64,000 bases of DNA, from contig NZ_NSKB01000004.1 in the NCBI RefSeq assembly GCF_002286975.1, forward strand, positions 248,001 through 312,000, written 5' to 3'. Position numbers and translations under genes: made by a program. Source of the stretch: Halomonas salipaludis. GTDB lineage: Bacteria; Pseudomonadota; Gammaproteobacteria; Pseudomonadales; Halomonadaceae. This document shows positions 1-8,986 of this stretch, one piece after another. Numbering within the stretch: the stretch's first letter is position 1; the number at the start of each line of letters is the position of its first letter. The notes beneath the pieces were generated by a model. That model did no database searches and was not told where the DNA came from. It worked only from the letters and a program-made list of their open reading frames with translations.

Positions 1-3000
1 GTCCAGTGTCACACCCTCGATGGCAAAGTAGGTCTCTCCCTCGATGGTCACTTCCGTCGCGGTGATCGGTTCTCCGTTCCAGAGCAGTTCGCCCGACTCG
101 TCCATGCCACTGTCGTCGACGCGGACGTATACCGTATCCGAGGGCTCCTCGTTGTCATCCAGCAGCTGAGCAAAGGCGCCATCTGCTGGATTGCTCAGCG
201 TAATGCCGAGATCCAGCTCACTCTCCTCGTCCTGAGACTCGCTGGCGTCGCTGGGCATATCCAACGCAACACCAAAGGGATCGGTCACCGGCGTTACCTC
301 TGGCTCGACCCTTGCCGTTTCCACCTCCTCGATGCCACTGGCCGCGTAGGTGGTCAAGGTGGCATCGAAGCCGAAACCATCCAGGCTATTGTCGTTGCCA
401 TTCTCCGGCGCCCTCACCTGGATCTGGTTCAGCAGATCCTGAAGCGCATCGTTGTCACCCGAGCCAGCGGCATAATACACCGTCTCACCGTCTACCTGGG
501 TTTCGGTCATGCCGATGATCTCTGTGCCCTCGGGCACATCGGTCAGCGTGATCGAGAAGCCCCCTTCATCGGATTCGTCAAGCTCGCCGGTCAACAGGTT
601 AGCAAGCGATTGGGCTTCATCCTCGGTCATCACCGCGTCTTCATCATCACGCACCTCCCAGGTGCTGATATTGGCTGGCTGGGAGTCATCCGCGTCGCTG
701 TCATCGAAATCGCTGTCGATTTCTAGAGTCCAATCCACACTGGCCGATTCAACATCCGGTGCCGGTGCGCCATCGCTGGTGTAATCGCGGGTAAAGGCCG
801 TGATGCTGATGTCGCCCTCGAAACCATCCTGGAAGCGAGTCGCATCGCCCTCGACCTGAAACGTCAGGGTCTGCTCGAGCGGTCCGGCGAACGCCTGGTC
901 AACGTTCAACCGCCACTGACCGGTGGTCAGGTCATTGTTCGCCGATCCCGGGGTTTGGCCGATGAACTCGGCGCCCGCCACGCTCACCCCCAGCGGCACG
1001 CCGTCGATAACGATATACTCCAGTCGCTCGCTGCCATCGTGGTCGGGTTCATCGTTGGCGTCCGGGTCGGGCGCCTTGTTCAGCTCGACGACCACGTCGA
1101 AATCACCGTTCTCATTCACGGTAATCGACTCGGCATCCGTGTCGCCATCGATGCTGAGCAGTGTTATCTCCACCGGGTCGGTCACCGCGTCGATGCTAAC
1201 GTCGTAGGTATCCTCGATGGTCTCGGTGACAGGCTCCACCTCACCTTCATAACCGCTCCACGGGGCGACCTCGATATCGTATTCAATCGCAAAGCCGAGC
1301 TCGTCACCGGCGAAGTTGGGAGCCCCCTTCAGGTAGATATTGTCGAGGGCATCGCCGGTAATCTCCAGCCAGCCATCCTCAAGCGTGATACCGTCGGCGC
1401 CATTAGCCGCCGCCTCGGCTAGGGTCGGCGCAGTGTCGCCGGTGCCCAGGTAAAGCTCGAACTCATCCTCATTGATGTCGCCGGCATTGATGCGCACGGC
1501 GGCAAGCGTTTCGTTCTTCTCCTCAGGGCTGCCAACCAGGGTAAAGTCCAACTGCTGGAAGGCGTCCTCCTGAGCCGTCACGCTGGTGCTGATGGTCGCC
1601 GTGGCCACCGGCGTGACATCGAGCCGTACGTCGGTGTGCTCATGCGTCGCCGAGTTGCCGTCATCCTCGGTAGTGATCGGTGCGACCTGAAAGCTCACTT
1701 CGCCACTGAAGTGCTCAGGGAGGGTCAATTCAATCTGTGCCAGCGTGTCCGCCAGGGCATCTCGGATCTGCTCCAGCGACTGGCCCTCTGCGATATCCTG
1801 GCTGATCATCCACTGGCGTTCTTCGCCCGTCCCGCCAAGCGATGAGACCCCACTGCCCTGCAGGGAGAACTCAGCGTCCAGCCCCTCCAGGCGCAGGGTA
1901 AGGCGCTCAGAGCCATCGACATCGTCCATCTCTAGGCTTTGTGCGCCGATCAATTGATCCAGCGTCACTCCATCGCCCTCAGAGACTTCAGCTTCCTCGA
2001 CCGCATCAATGCTGGCGTCATCCGCGACGCCATCCACATTGACCCGAATCGGGCGGGGCACCAGGTCATCTATCTCGCGGAACTCGCCCTCACTGCCTTC
2101 GAAGGCATCCACCACCTCACCGCCTAGCTCCAGGCGGAAATCCCGGTTGTCGAAGGGTGCGGTGATAATTTGCAGGTCCGCGCTCGGGTCGAAGTCGTCG
2201 ATCGTTACGCTGTTCTGACCGCGATCCAGACCATCACCGTCGTCTGGCGTATCGTTGCTATCGAAGCGCTGGCCGTCATAGATAACCACCGCCCCCTCAG
2301 GAATGCCCTCCAGGGTAATATTGAAGCTCTCGTAGGGATCGGATGAACGCAGGTCGATATCCAGATCGATCGGGCGCTCGATGTCCTGCGAACTCTCCTC
2401 GCCGGAGGAGCTGGTGACATTCAGGCTGATGTCGTCGGGATCGCTCGCATCCGGTTCGAACACAATCCCGCTCAGGACGTAATCCGGGTCGTCGCTGACC
2501 GCCACCGATTCGGCATCGTCGGCATTCTCACCGGCATCCACGCTCTTGGCGCGGACCTCGACGTTGAACTCACCCGCCTGGAAGGGGCCACCGCGCATCT
2601 GCAGGGTGTCGAGGAACTCCACCGGCACATCCACCGGCGTACCGTTATAAGCAACCTCGACCCAGTCACCGCTGTCATCCTGCCAGCGGAAGGTCACGCC
2701 ATTGGCGCCGACCTCGTCGATCCCCTGGCCTGCCACCTGCACTGGCGTCAGCTGCGCATAGGTCACCTCACTGGGGTTATCGCCCGTATCGCCCAGGAAG
2801 CCGCCATCGGCATTGGTCCAGCCTGTGGCCAGAGTCTCTCCAGCGTCCAGGCTACTCCAGTCGCTGGAGTTGAGGTCGTACCACTCATCCTGCTTGACGC
2901 CAACATTGCCCGTGCCATCCTCTACGCCATTGTCATAGACGATATTATCCGGCGTCTCGATATCACCGTCCTCTACCGTGCCGGCTACCGGCTGGACCTT

Positions 3001-6000
3001 GACGGGCAGTTCCACGCCCTCAAAGGTTTCGCTGACGGTCGTCTCCTCACCACCGACGGTGCCGGTGTCCTCAACGGTGATATCGAGGCTCAGATTAATG
3101 TCCTCGCTGCGATTCTCGGGGGCGCGAATGGTGTAGTTCTCGAAAACCCCGCTCTCGATATCGCTTTCGGAGATAGTGAAAGAACCATCGGTAACGGCAA
3201 TCGGTTCACCGGCCTCATCGAAGACCGCCCATCCCTCCGGAATATCGTTGACCACGATCTCGGTGATCGCCTCGCTTTCCCGCATATCCTGAGGTTCGAT
3301 GCCGGTCAGGAAGGTACGGTCATCCTGGATGTCCTCTTCGCCTGCGCGGTATTCGAAGATCTCGACCTGGTCCAGGTCCTCGATCTCATTGGGCACCGGC
3401 GTGACCTCCAGGTTGAGATCCACCGTGTCTTGCACCTGCTCGCCATCCTCGGACGGGCCGTCCGGATCGCGATCGATCGCATTGAGCGTGACCGTGATAT
3501 CGGAGATATCGCCGCTGAAGTCGTTCGGCGGGGTGAGTTCAAGCGTCGGCAGGTCGCGGGACTCACCGTCACCGAAGTCGCCCAGTGCACTGGCCGGTAT
3601 CTCGATGACGCCGTCACTACCGGCCTCGAAGGTCTGGCCATTGACGGTAACGAATGTTCCTTCCTCCACGCCGCTGATCTCGATCCAGCGCTCCTCGCTG
3701 CCGGTCAGGTCCTCGAAATCGGCCGTCAGCAGGCGTGCCAGATCCAGCGGGCTGTCTTCTTCCAGGGTGACGGTGGCCGTGCCGTTGTCGATGTCGACGC
3801 TGTCGATATTGTCATCGCCTGACAGGTCATTGGCGTCATTCAAGGAGAGGTCGACCGGATCGGTCACCGCCTGCACCTGCACCTCTACCGGGGTCTCGGT
3901 GCGGCTGGTCAGGGTATCGCTATCGGCATCCAGCGGATTGCCGTCGCCGTCGACCTCATAGGAGGTGACGCCACCGGTCACGGTAAAGTTATGGGCGTCG
4001 TGGTCGGACCCACGGATCTCCAGGGCCTCGAAATCGGCCAGACTGATCTCGACGGCGTCGGGATATCGCGCCTCCCAGTCATCGGCATGACGAATGGACT
4101 CGCCATTGGGTCCAAGCGAGTTTTCATTCAGATACTCGCTTATCACGAACTGGATGGCGCCGTCGCTGATCACGCCGTTTCCGTCACCGACGTTATCGAT
4201 GGGATCGCCATTGCCATCAACCAGCGTGGCCCCGTCCGGCATGCCGCTCAACTCAATAGCGCCAAGGCGCTCGGCGCTGTTGTCCTCCAGGTCGCTTGGC
4301 AGCGGCGCCTCGAAACCTAGCGGCACGCGCGAGTCAGCCTCGTCTTGCCCCTCTACATTGTGCTCGTTGACCGTGACCGACGACGCATCAACCGCAAACA
4401 CGGGCTCGTTAGAAACCGGGTTGACCGTGACCGAGACCTCTACCTCGCGCACTTGGCCATCAGCACGTTGGTATTGATAGGTGAAGCTGTCTTCGCCGCT
4501 GAAGTGCTGATCTGGCGTGTAGGTCATCGCGCCAGTCTCAGAATCGATACTCACGCTGCCATGATCAGGTTCGTTCTCCTCATCGATGGTAATGGTGTCT
4601 CCCACCGCCTCCGCCGGGGTCAGGAACGACTCGCCTCCGTCCTGATCCTCATCCAGCGTGATCGACTGGCCTTCCTCGCCAATCGCATCATCCTCGACGG
4701 TGACCGTGAAGCTACCGGAGGCAGCGTCTTTATCCGTCTCGTATTCACCATCCTCGCCGCCCTGCTCCTGCACGGTGAAGTCGAAGCCAAGGTCCAGGTC
4801 CTGTTCACCATCGGCCTGGTCCAGCGGGCGTTTCAGGGTGAATTCATAGCCTGGGCTCGGGGCGTTGCCGGCGAGTGCGTCTTCCAGTGATTGCTCACGG
4901 TCGGTGAGCGTGACAGTAAAGACCTCCGCTCCTGCGTCTTCGAAGCTATCGTCGGTACTGGCAATCAGGGTGCCGCCGTCCTCACTGACCTGGAAATAGA
5001 CGTCTTCGCCACCGGCGGTAAAGGCTTCACCGTAGAGCGAGCCACTTTCCTCAATATCAGCGAAGCTGACCAGAAACGGGTCGTTACCGGTGACCTCGAG
5101 ATCACCGCTCACGGTCAACGCATCATCGTCGGGGTCGGTGCCGCTGGACAGGTTGGCCTCGTCGACCGTGGCGTCGTCGGTATTGCCAACCTCGGGCTCA
5201 GTGTCCTCGATGCCGATGTTCTTGGTTCCTCGCTCCTCACTGACGCTGCCATCGCCGTCGATCAGGTCGTACTCGAAGGATTCGATCACCTCGTCTTCGC
5301 CGGCATGGTCGACGCTATTCAGCACGCTATACGACCAGCTGCCGTCACTCCCGACCGTTAGCTCACCATACTGGGTGTCAACCGTTTGTTCCTGGACCTC
5401 GCCTCCCACGTCATCGGCCTCGCCAACGACGATCTCAGCCGGTTCACCGTCGCGGTCGGTGTAGTAGATCGTATGCACCACCGCACCATCGGCACCGAGG
5501 CTGTCGTTGTCGATCAGGTTGGTGCCGTCAAACGCCGCATCACCCTCGGTGATGTCCTGGGTCTCAGGCATGTCATTGGCAAGCGGCGAATCGTCCTCGA
5601 TCTCCACGTCTAGCGAGCCATTACGCACGTCGCCGGCAGTATCGGTCAGGCTCACATCAAGCGCATCGATAAAGGGCTCATCGTCCCCCAGTTGAGAGTG
5701 ATCCGCGGCTGTCGTAAGCGTGTAGCTGTAGCTGAGAATGGACGTGTCGCCGCTGTCGTCGTAACCGGTGATCGTCAGGGTGCCGTAATCCGTTACGATC
5801 TCGAGGGGATCGCTCTCGCTGGCACCTTGCAGTTGTGCCAGATCGAAGGACTGGCCAGCGATCTCGAGGGTGGCGAGGTCTTCGTCCTCCGCGAAGGAGA
5901 GCGTCAGTTCGCCTTCATATGTGCGGGCGCTTGCGTTACCCGCGTCCGTGCCTGCCGGCTGATCGCCGTCCGCGACAATGCCGCTTTCGGACACCGCAAT

Positions 6001-8898
6001 GCTCTCGCCCAGATCGAGACCAGATACGGAGCGGCTAGCCTCTGCGGTGTTGCCGTACTCATCGGTGGCAGTAGCACGTACCTCGAAACGCTCCGCGTCC
6101 AGCGGCACCGTCGGCGTAAACGACCAGTTGCCATCCTGATCGACGACAATGTCGTCCGTATCGGGGATCGATGTGACGTTTCCATCCGAATCGATTTGCT
6201 CCAGCGCAACGCTGTCTCCCGGCTCGCCGCTGCCGCTGATCTCGGTGACATTGCCATCGGTATCCGACTCGATGGCCTCGACGGTCACCTCGGTCACAGT
6301 ATTCTTGAGGATGCCATCGTCGGTTTGCGCTTGATTGCCTTCACCATCGGCCCCGACCAGGGTCACCGACAGATCACCGTCCGGCAGGCCGCTAAGATCG
6401 GCTTCCACCGAAAACGTGCCATCGGCATCGATGTCATCGGCGCCAACCACAACCGTGACCTCGCCACCGCCACTGCTGCTCACAATCAGGCTCTCCACCG
6501 AGCCGCCGGCCGGGATCTGACCGCTAATCTGCACATTCTCGAGATCGTCGATGGAGGCGAGCACATCATCGCCTTCGCTATCGTCCACCCCGCCTTCACC
6601 ATTCGGCATGGCGTTGTCGGTGATGGCGACATCGACCACGCCCACGGTGACTGTGGCGGCGTCGGATCCCCCTTCGCCATCGCTGATGGTGTAGTCGAAT
6701 TCGACTTGGCCGTTACTGTTGGCAAAATCGAACCCGTCCTCAGGCGTGAACAATAACTTGCCATCGTCATCGCCACCTTCGATCAAGGTAACGGTGCCGC
6801 CGTCAACCTCGACCGTTTCACCGGGACCGATGCTTGTGCCGTTGATATCGGTGATGCTCAGATCATCGCCATCTGGGTCACTGTCATTGGCCAGCACATC
6901 CACCACGACTTCCTCGCCCACCGGGGTGATATCCGCCACCCCACTGGCCTGTGGGGCGGCGTTGATGGCATGCGTGTCCCCTGTACCGGGATTCCCCACT
7001 TTGTCGGTGTAGGTATCGTCTTCGACATCGACGCTAATCGGCGCTTCACCGTCGGCAATGAACTCAGCGGTCCAGGTCTGATCGTCTTGCGTGCTCAGGC
7101 TACCCGGAACCAATGTGCCGCCCTCGACCTGAATATCCGCCTCGGTGAATCCATCTACCGGTTCGCTGAACTCGAACGTCAGCGTCGTATCTTCTTCTGC
7201 GCCGAGCGTGCTGTCAGCCGAGGTGATCTCCAACGTCGGTTGGTTAGTGTCGAACACCGCCGTGTCGGTATCCGTGGCCTGGTTGCCGGCCTGGTCTTCC
7301 ACCGTCGCCTCTACCGTCAGGTCGCCCTCGTCGAGATCACTCAGGTCGGCGGTGGTCTCATAGCTACCGTCTGCGTTGACCGTTGCCGTCACCTCGACGT
7401 CGTCGGTATCAGGGTTACCATCGCTGACCACCAGCGTCACTTCCTGGCCCTCTTCCACGCTTTCGGTGCTACCGTGGATCGGGGCGTCATCGACGTTGTC
7501 GACGTTGACGCCCTCCAGGCTGACGGTGATCTCGGCGCTGGTATCGAGTTCCGCCGTATCGTCGTCACTGGCCTGGTTGCCGGCCTGGTCCTGCACCGTG
7601 GCGACTACGCTCAGATCACCATCGGGCAGTGCACTCACATCTGCAGTGGTGCTGTAGCTGCCGTCTGCTTCAACGGTCGTAGTGACTTCCACCTCGCCTT
7701 CACCGCCGTCCGCGGTGATCACCAGGGTCACTTCCTGGCCCGGCTCGACGTCATCCGTGGTGCCGCTCAGCCCTACCGACGACTTGCCGTCGTCGTTGAT
7801 CACGTCGTCATCGAAACTCACGCTGATATCGGCGCTGGTGTCGAGCTCCGCCGTGTCGGTATCCGTGGCCTGGTTGCCGGCCTGATCCTCCACCGTCGCC
7901 TCTACCGTCAGGTCGCCCTCATCGAGGCCACTGAGATCGGCAGTAGTGTCGTAGTTACCCTCTTCATCCACCGTAGTGGTAACCATCACGTCGGGCGTAT
8001 CCGGGTTACCATCGCTGACCACCAGCGTCACGGTCTGACCCTCTTCCACGTCGTCGGTGGTGCCGTGGATCGGCGCGTCATCGACGTTGTCGCTATTGAC
8101 GTCCTCCAGGCTGACGCTGATCTCGGCGCTGGTGTCGAGCCCAGCCGTGTCGGTATCCGTGGGCTGGTTACCGGCCTGATCCTGCACCGTGGCGGTGACG
8201 CCGATCTCACCCTCGTCGAGGCCGCTCAGGTCGGCGGTAGTCTCATAGCTCCCGTCTGCGTTGACCGTTGTCGTCACCTCGACGTCCTCGGTGTCAGGAT
8301 TACCGTCGCTGACCACCAGGAAAACCGTCTGGCCAGCGACGATGTCTTCCGTCGTACCGTGAATCGGCACATCGGTGACATTGTCGCTGTTGATCTCGCC
8401 TAAGGTGACGCTAATGCTACCCTCTGGCGGCGCAGCACTCTCCGCTGTCGGTGTCCTGCCTCCGCCATCTCGCGGAAACTCCAGTGGCTCAGCTGGCTGG
8501 AATGCATCGAAATCGAACGTTTGGCCCAGTTCGTCGCCGATACGCCCCAAGCGCACGAAGTAGTGCCCACCTGCACTGGCCTCATCGTCGCCCGTGGGGT
8601 TGTCTGGCGGGGTGTTGAGGTTATCGTCATCCAGCAGTGTTTCATGTTGTTCATCAGCATCGTCATCGTTGGCATCTTCATCGGCATCCGGCTCGGCAGC
8701 GATGACGATACTCTCTCCCTCCTCGACCAGCATTGGGTCGCGACCATCGCCAACATCGAGCTTGACTTGGGCATTATCGCCCGTCACAAGCGTTTCACCC
8801 TCTTGAAGGGCATCCCCGACACGCAGTTCACGAAGATTTCCCTCGCTATCGCGTGCCCATGCTTGTCCTGTAATGGAAATGACGGTTGCAACGATCAT
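1..8898 (-). CDS. Giant LapA-like surface adhesin with N-terminal retention module (partial, C-terminus outside window)
   Basis: A single minus-strand frame stays open from an ATG at 8898 to base 1 (2,966 codons, no stop). AGGGAG precedes the ATG. Residues 1-65 resemble the retention module of LapA-type proteins (MIVATVISITGQAWARD, then GDALQEGETLVTGDNAQVKL). An Asp/Glu-rich linker and a glycine-flanked ASAG follow at residues 107-110. Beyond this are four Ig-like repeats (nt 7253-8427), another Ig-like domain, cadherin-like modules (VLANDSDPDGDDL near nt 6880), VCBS/T1SS-143-like modules (nt 4700-6040), and modules joined by V-T-P-V-type linkers down to base 1. The product is extremely acidic, with many D-x-D-G turns that may bind calcium. 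In this family the C-terminus carries RTX repeats and the type I secretion signal; that part is not visible. It is last in a TolC-ABC-HlyD-adhesin series. The assignment to secreted adhesin is firm; the ligand is unknown. Confidence 0.9.
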   Translation of the reverse strand, partial: MIVATVISITGQAWARDSEGNLRELRVGDALQEGETLVTGDNAQVKLDVGDGRDPMLVEEGESIVIAAEPDADEDANDDDADEQHETLLDDDNLNTPPDNPTGDDEASAGGHYFVRLGRIGDELGQTFDFDAFQPAEPLEFPRDGGGRTPTAESAAPPEGSISVTLGEINSDNVTDVPIHGTTEDIVAGQTVFLVVSDGNPDTEDVEVTTTVNADGSYETTADLSGLDEGEIGVTATVQDQAGNQPTDTDTAGLDTSAEISVSLEDVNSDNVDDAPIHGTTDDVEEGQTVTLVVSDGNPDTPDVMVTTTVDEEGNYDTTADLSGLDEGDLTVEATVEDQAGNQATDTDTAELDTSADISVSFDDDVINDDGKSSVGLSGTTDDVEPGQEVTLVITADGGEGEVEVTTTVEADGSYSTTADVSALPDGDLSVVATVQDQAGNQASDDDTAELDTSAEITVSLEGVNVDNVDDAPIHGSTESVEEGQEVTLVVSDGNPDTDDVEVTATVNADGSYETTADLSDLDEGDLTVEATVEDQAGNQATDTDTAVFDTNQPTLEITSADSTLGAEEDTTLTFEFSEPVDGFTEADIQVEGGTLVPGSLSTQDDQTWTAEFIADGEAPISVDVEDDTYTDKVGNPGTGDTHAINAAPQASGVADITPVGEEVVVDVLANDSDPDGDDLSITDINGTSIGPGETVEVDGGTVTLIEGGDDDGKLLFTPEDGFDFANSNGQVEFDYTISDGEGGSDAATVTVGVVDVAITDNAMPNGEGGVDDSEGDDVLASIDDLENVQISGQIPAGGSVESLIVSSSGGGEVTVVVGADDIDADGTFSVEADLSGLPDGDLSVTLVGADGEGNQAQTDDGILKNTVTEVTVEAIESDTDGNVTEISGSGEPGDSVALEQIDSDGNVTSIPDTDDIVVDQDGNWSFTPTVPLDAERFEVRATATDEYGNTAEASRSVSGLDLGESIAVSESGIVADGDQPAGTDAGNASARTYEGELTLSFAEDEDLATLEIAGQSFDLAQLQGASESDPLEIVTDYGTLTITGYDDSGDTSILSYSYTLTTAADHSQLGDDEPFIDALDVSLTDTAGDVRNGSLDVEIEDDSPLANDMPETQDITEGDAAFDGTNLIDNDSLGADGAVVHTIYYTDRDGEPAEIVVGEADDVGGEVQEQTVDTQYGELTVGSDGSWSYSVLNSVDHAGEDEVIESFEYDLIDGDGSVSEERGTKNIGIEDTEPEVGNTDDATVDEANLSSGTDPDDDALTVSGDLEVTGNDPFLVSFADIEESGSLYGEAFTAGGEDVYFQVSEDGGTLIASTDDSFEDAGAEVFTVTLTDREQSLEDALAGNAPSPGYEFTLKRPLDQADGEQDLDLGFDFTVQEQGGEDGEYETDKDAASGSFTVTVEDDAIGEEGQSITLDEDQDGGESFLTPAEAVGDTITIDEENEPDHGSVSIDSETGAMTYTPDQHFSGEDSFTYQYQRADGQVREVEVSVTVNPVSNEPVFAVDASSVTVNEHNVEGQDEADSRVPLGFEAPLPSDLEDNSAERLGAIELSGMPDGATLVDGNGDPIDNVGDGNGVISDGAIQFVISEYLNENSLGPNGESIRHADDWEARYPDAVEISLADFEALEIRGSDHDAHNFTVTGGVTSYEVDGDGNPLDADSDTLTSRTETPVEVQVQAVTDPVDLSLNDANDLSGDDNIDSVDIDNGTATVTLEEDSPLDLARLLTADFEDLTGSEERWIEISGVEEGTFVTVNGQTFEAGSDGVIEIPASALGDFGDGESRDLPTLELTPPNDFSGDISDITVTLNAIDRDPDGPSEDGEQVQDTVDLNLEVTPVPNEIEDLDQVEIFEYRAGEEDIQDDRTFLTGIEPQDMRESEAITEIVVNDIPEGWAVFDEAGEPIAVTDGSFTISESDIESGVFENYTIRAPENRSEDINLSLDITVEDTGTVGGEETTVSETFEGVELPVKVQPVAGTVEDGDIETPDNIVYDNGVEDGTGNVGVKQDEWYDLNSSDWSSLDAGETLATGWTNADGGFLGDTGDNPSEVTYAQLTPVQVAGQGIDEVGANGVTFRWQDDSGDWVEVAYNGTPVDVPVEFLDTLQMRGGPFQAGEFNVEVRAKSVDAGENADDAESVAVSDDPDYVLSGIVFEPDASDPDDISLNVTSSSGEESSQDIERPIDLDIDLRSSDPYESFNITLEGIPEGAVVIYDGQRFDSNDTPDDGDGLDRGQNSVTIDDFDPSADLQIITAPFDNRDFRLELGGEVVDAFEGSEGEFREIDDLVPRPIRVNVDGVADDASIDAVEEAEVSEGDGVTLDQLIGAQSLEMDDVDGSERLTLRLEGLDAEFSLQGSGVSSLGGTGEERQWMISQDIAEGQSLEQIRDALADTLAQIELTLPEHFSGEVSFQVAPITTEDDGNSATHEHTDVRLDVTPVATATISTSVTAQEDAFQQLDFTLVGSPEEKNETLAAVRINAGDINEDEFELYLGTGDTAPTLAEAAANGADGITLEDGWLEITGDALDNIYLKGAPNFAGDELGFAIEYDIEVAPWSGYEGEVEPVTETIEDTYDVSIDAVTDPVEITLLSIDGDTDAESITVNENGDFDVVVELNKAPDPDANDEPDHDGSERLEYIVIDGVPLGVSVAGAEFIGQTPGSANNDLTTGQWRLNVDQAFAGPLEQTLTFQVEGDATRFQDGFEGDISITAFTRDYTSDGAPAPDVESASVDWTLEIDSDFDDSDADDSQPANISTWEVRDDEDAVMTEDEAQSLANLLTGELDESDEGGFSITLTDVPEGTEIIGMTETQVDGETVYYAAGSGDNDALQDLLNQIQVRAPENGNDNSLDGFGFDATLTTYAASGIEEVETARVEPEVTPVTDPFGVALDMPSDASESQDEESELDLGITLSNPADGAFAQLLDDNEEPSDTVYVRVDDSGMDESGELLWNGEPITATEVTIEGETYFAIEGVTLD
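7253..8427 (-). repeat. Four tandem Ig-like repeats (about 294 bp each) inside the adhesin
   Basis: Units begin near 8427, 8134, 7842 and 7546, each 292-296 bp (about 98 residues). The shared pattern is T-S-A-E-I-[ST]-V-S-L-[DE], then I-H-G-[ST]-T, VTLVVSDGNPDT, YETTADLSGLDEG and ATVQDQAGNQ. Parts are nearly identical in DNA: the stretch encoding VEATVEDQAGNQATDTDT at about 7855-7920 recurs at about 7262-7330. Such stalk repeats project the adhesive tip from the cell in LapA-like proteins and can change copy number by recombination. Confidence 0.85.
8569..8580 (-). other. Candidate LapG-type periplasmic protease cleavage site in the adhesin (ASAG, residues 107-110)
   Basis: In Pseudomonas LapA the protease LapG cuts between two alanines at about residues 108 and 109 in a TAAG context, just after the retention module. 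Here ASAG occupies residues 107-110, followed by GHYFVRLGRIGDEL, which resembles the segment after the LapA site. The first alanine of the pair is serine. Function is inferred from position and context only; no lapG or lapD gene is in the window. Confidence 0.45.
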
Positions 8899-8986
8899 GC
8901 GATTACTCCCTGATTATTAATCTTCGCCCCTACGCCCAAGCGCATGGCTGTGCCACATATCAGCCGAATAAAATTCCGAGCCATCC

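Noticed and set aside
5692-8403. Long plus-strand open frames opposite the adhesin (5692-6756, 6970-8403 and others)
   Set aside because: They run antisense to a continuous adhesin frame, have Ile/Val/Arg-rich shadow composition repeating with the Ig units, and show no domain or ribosome site.
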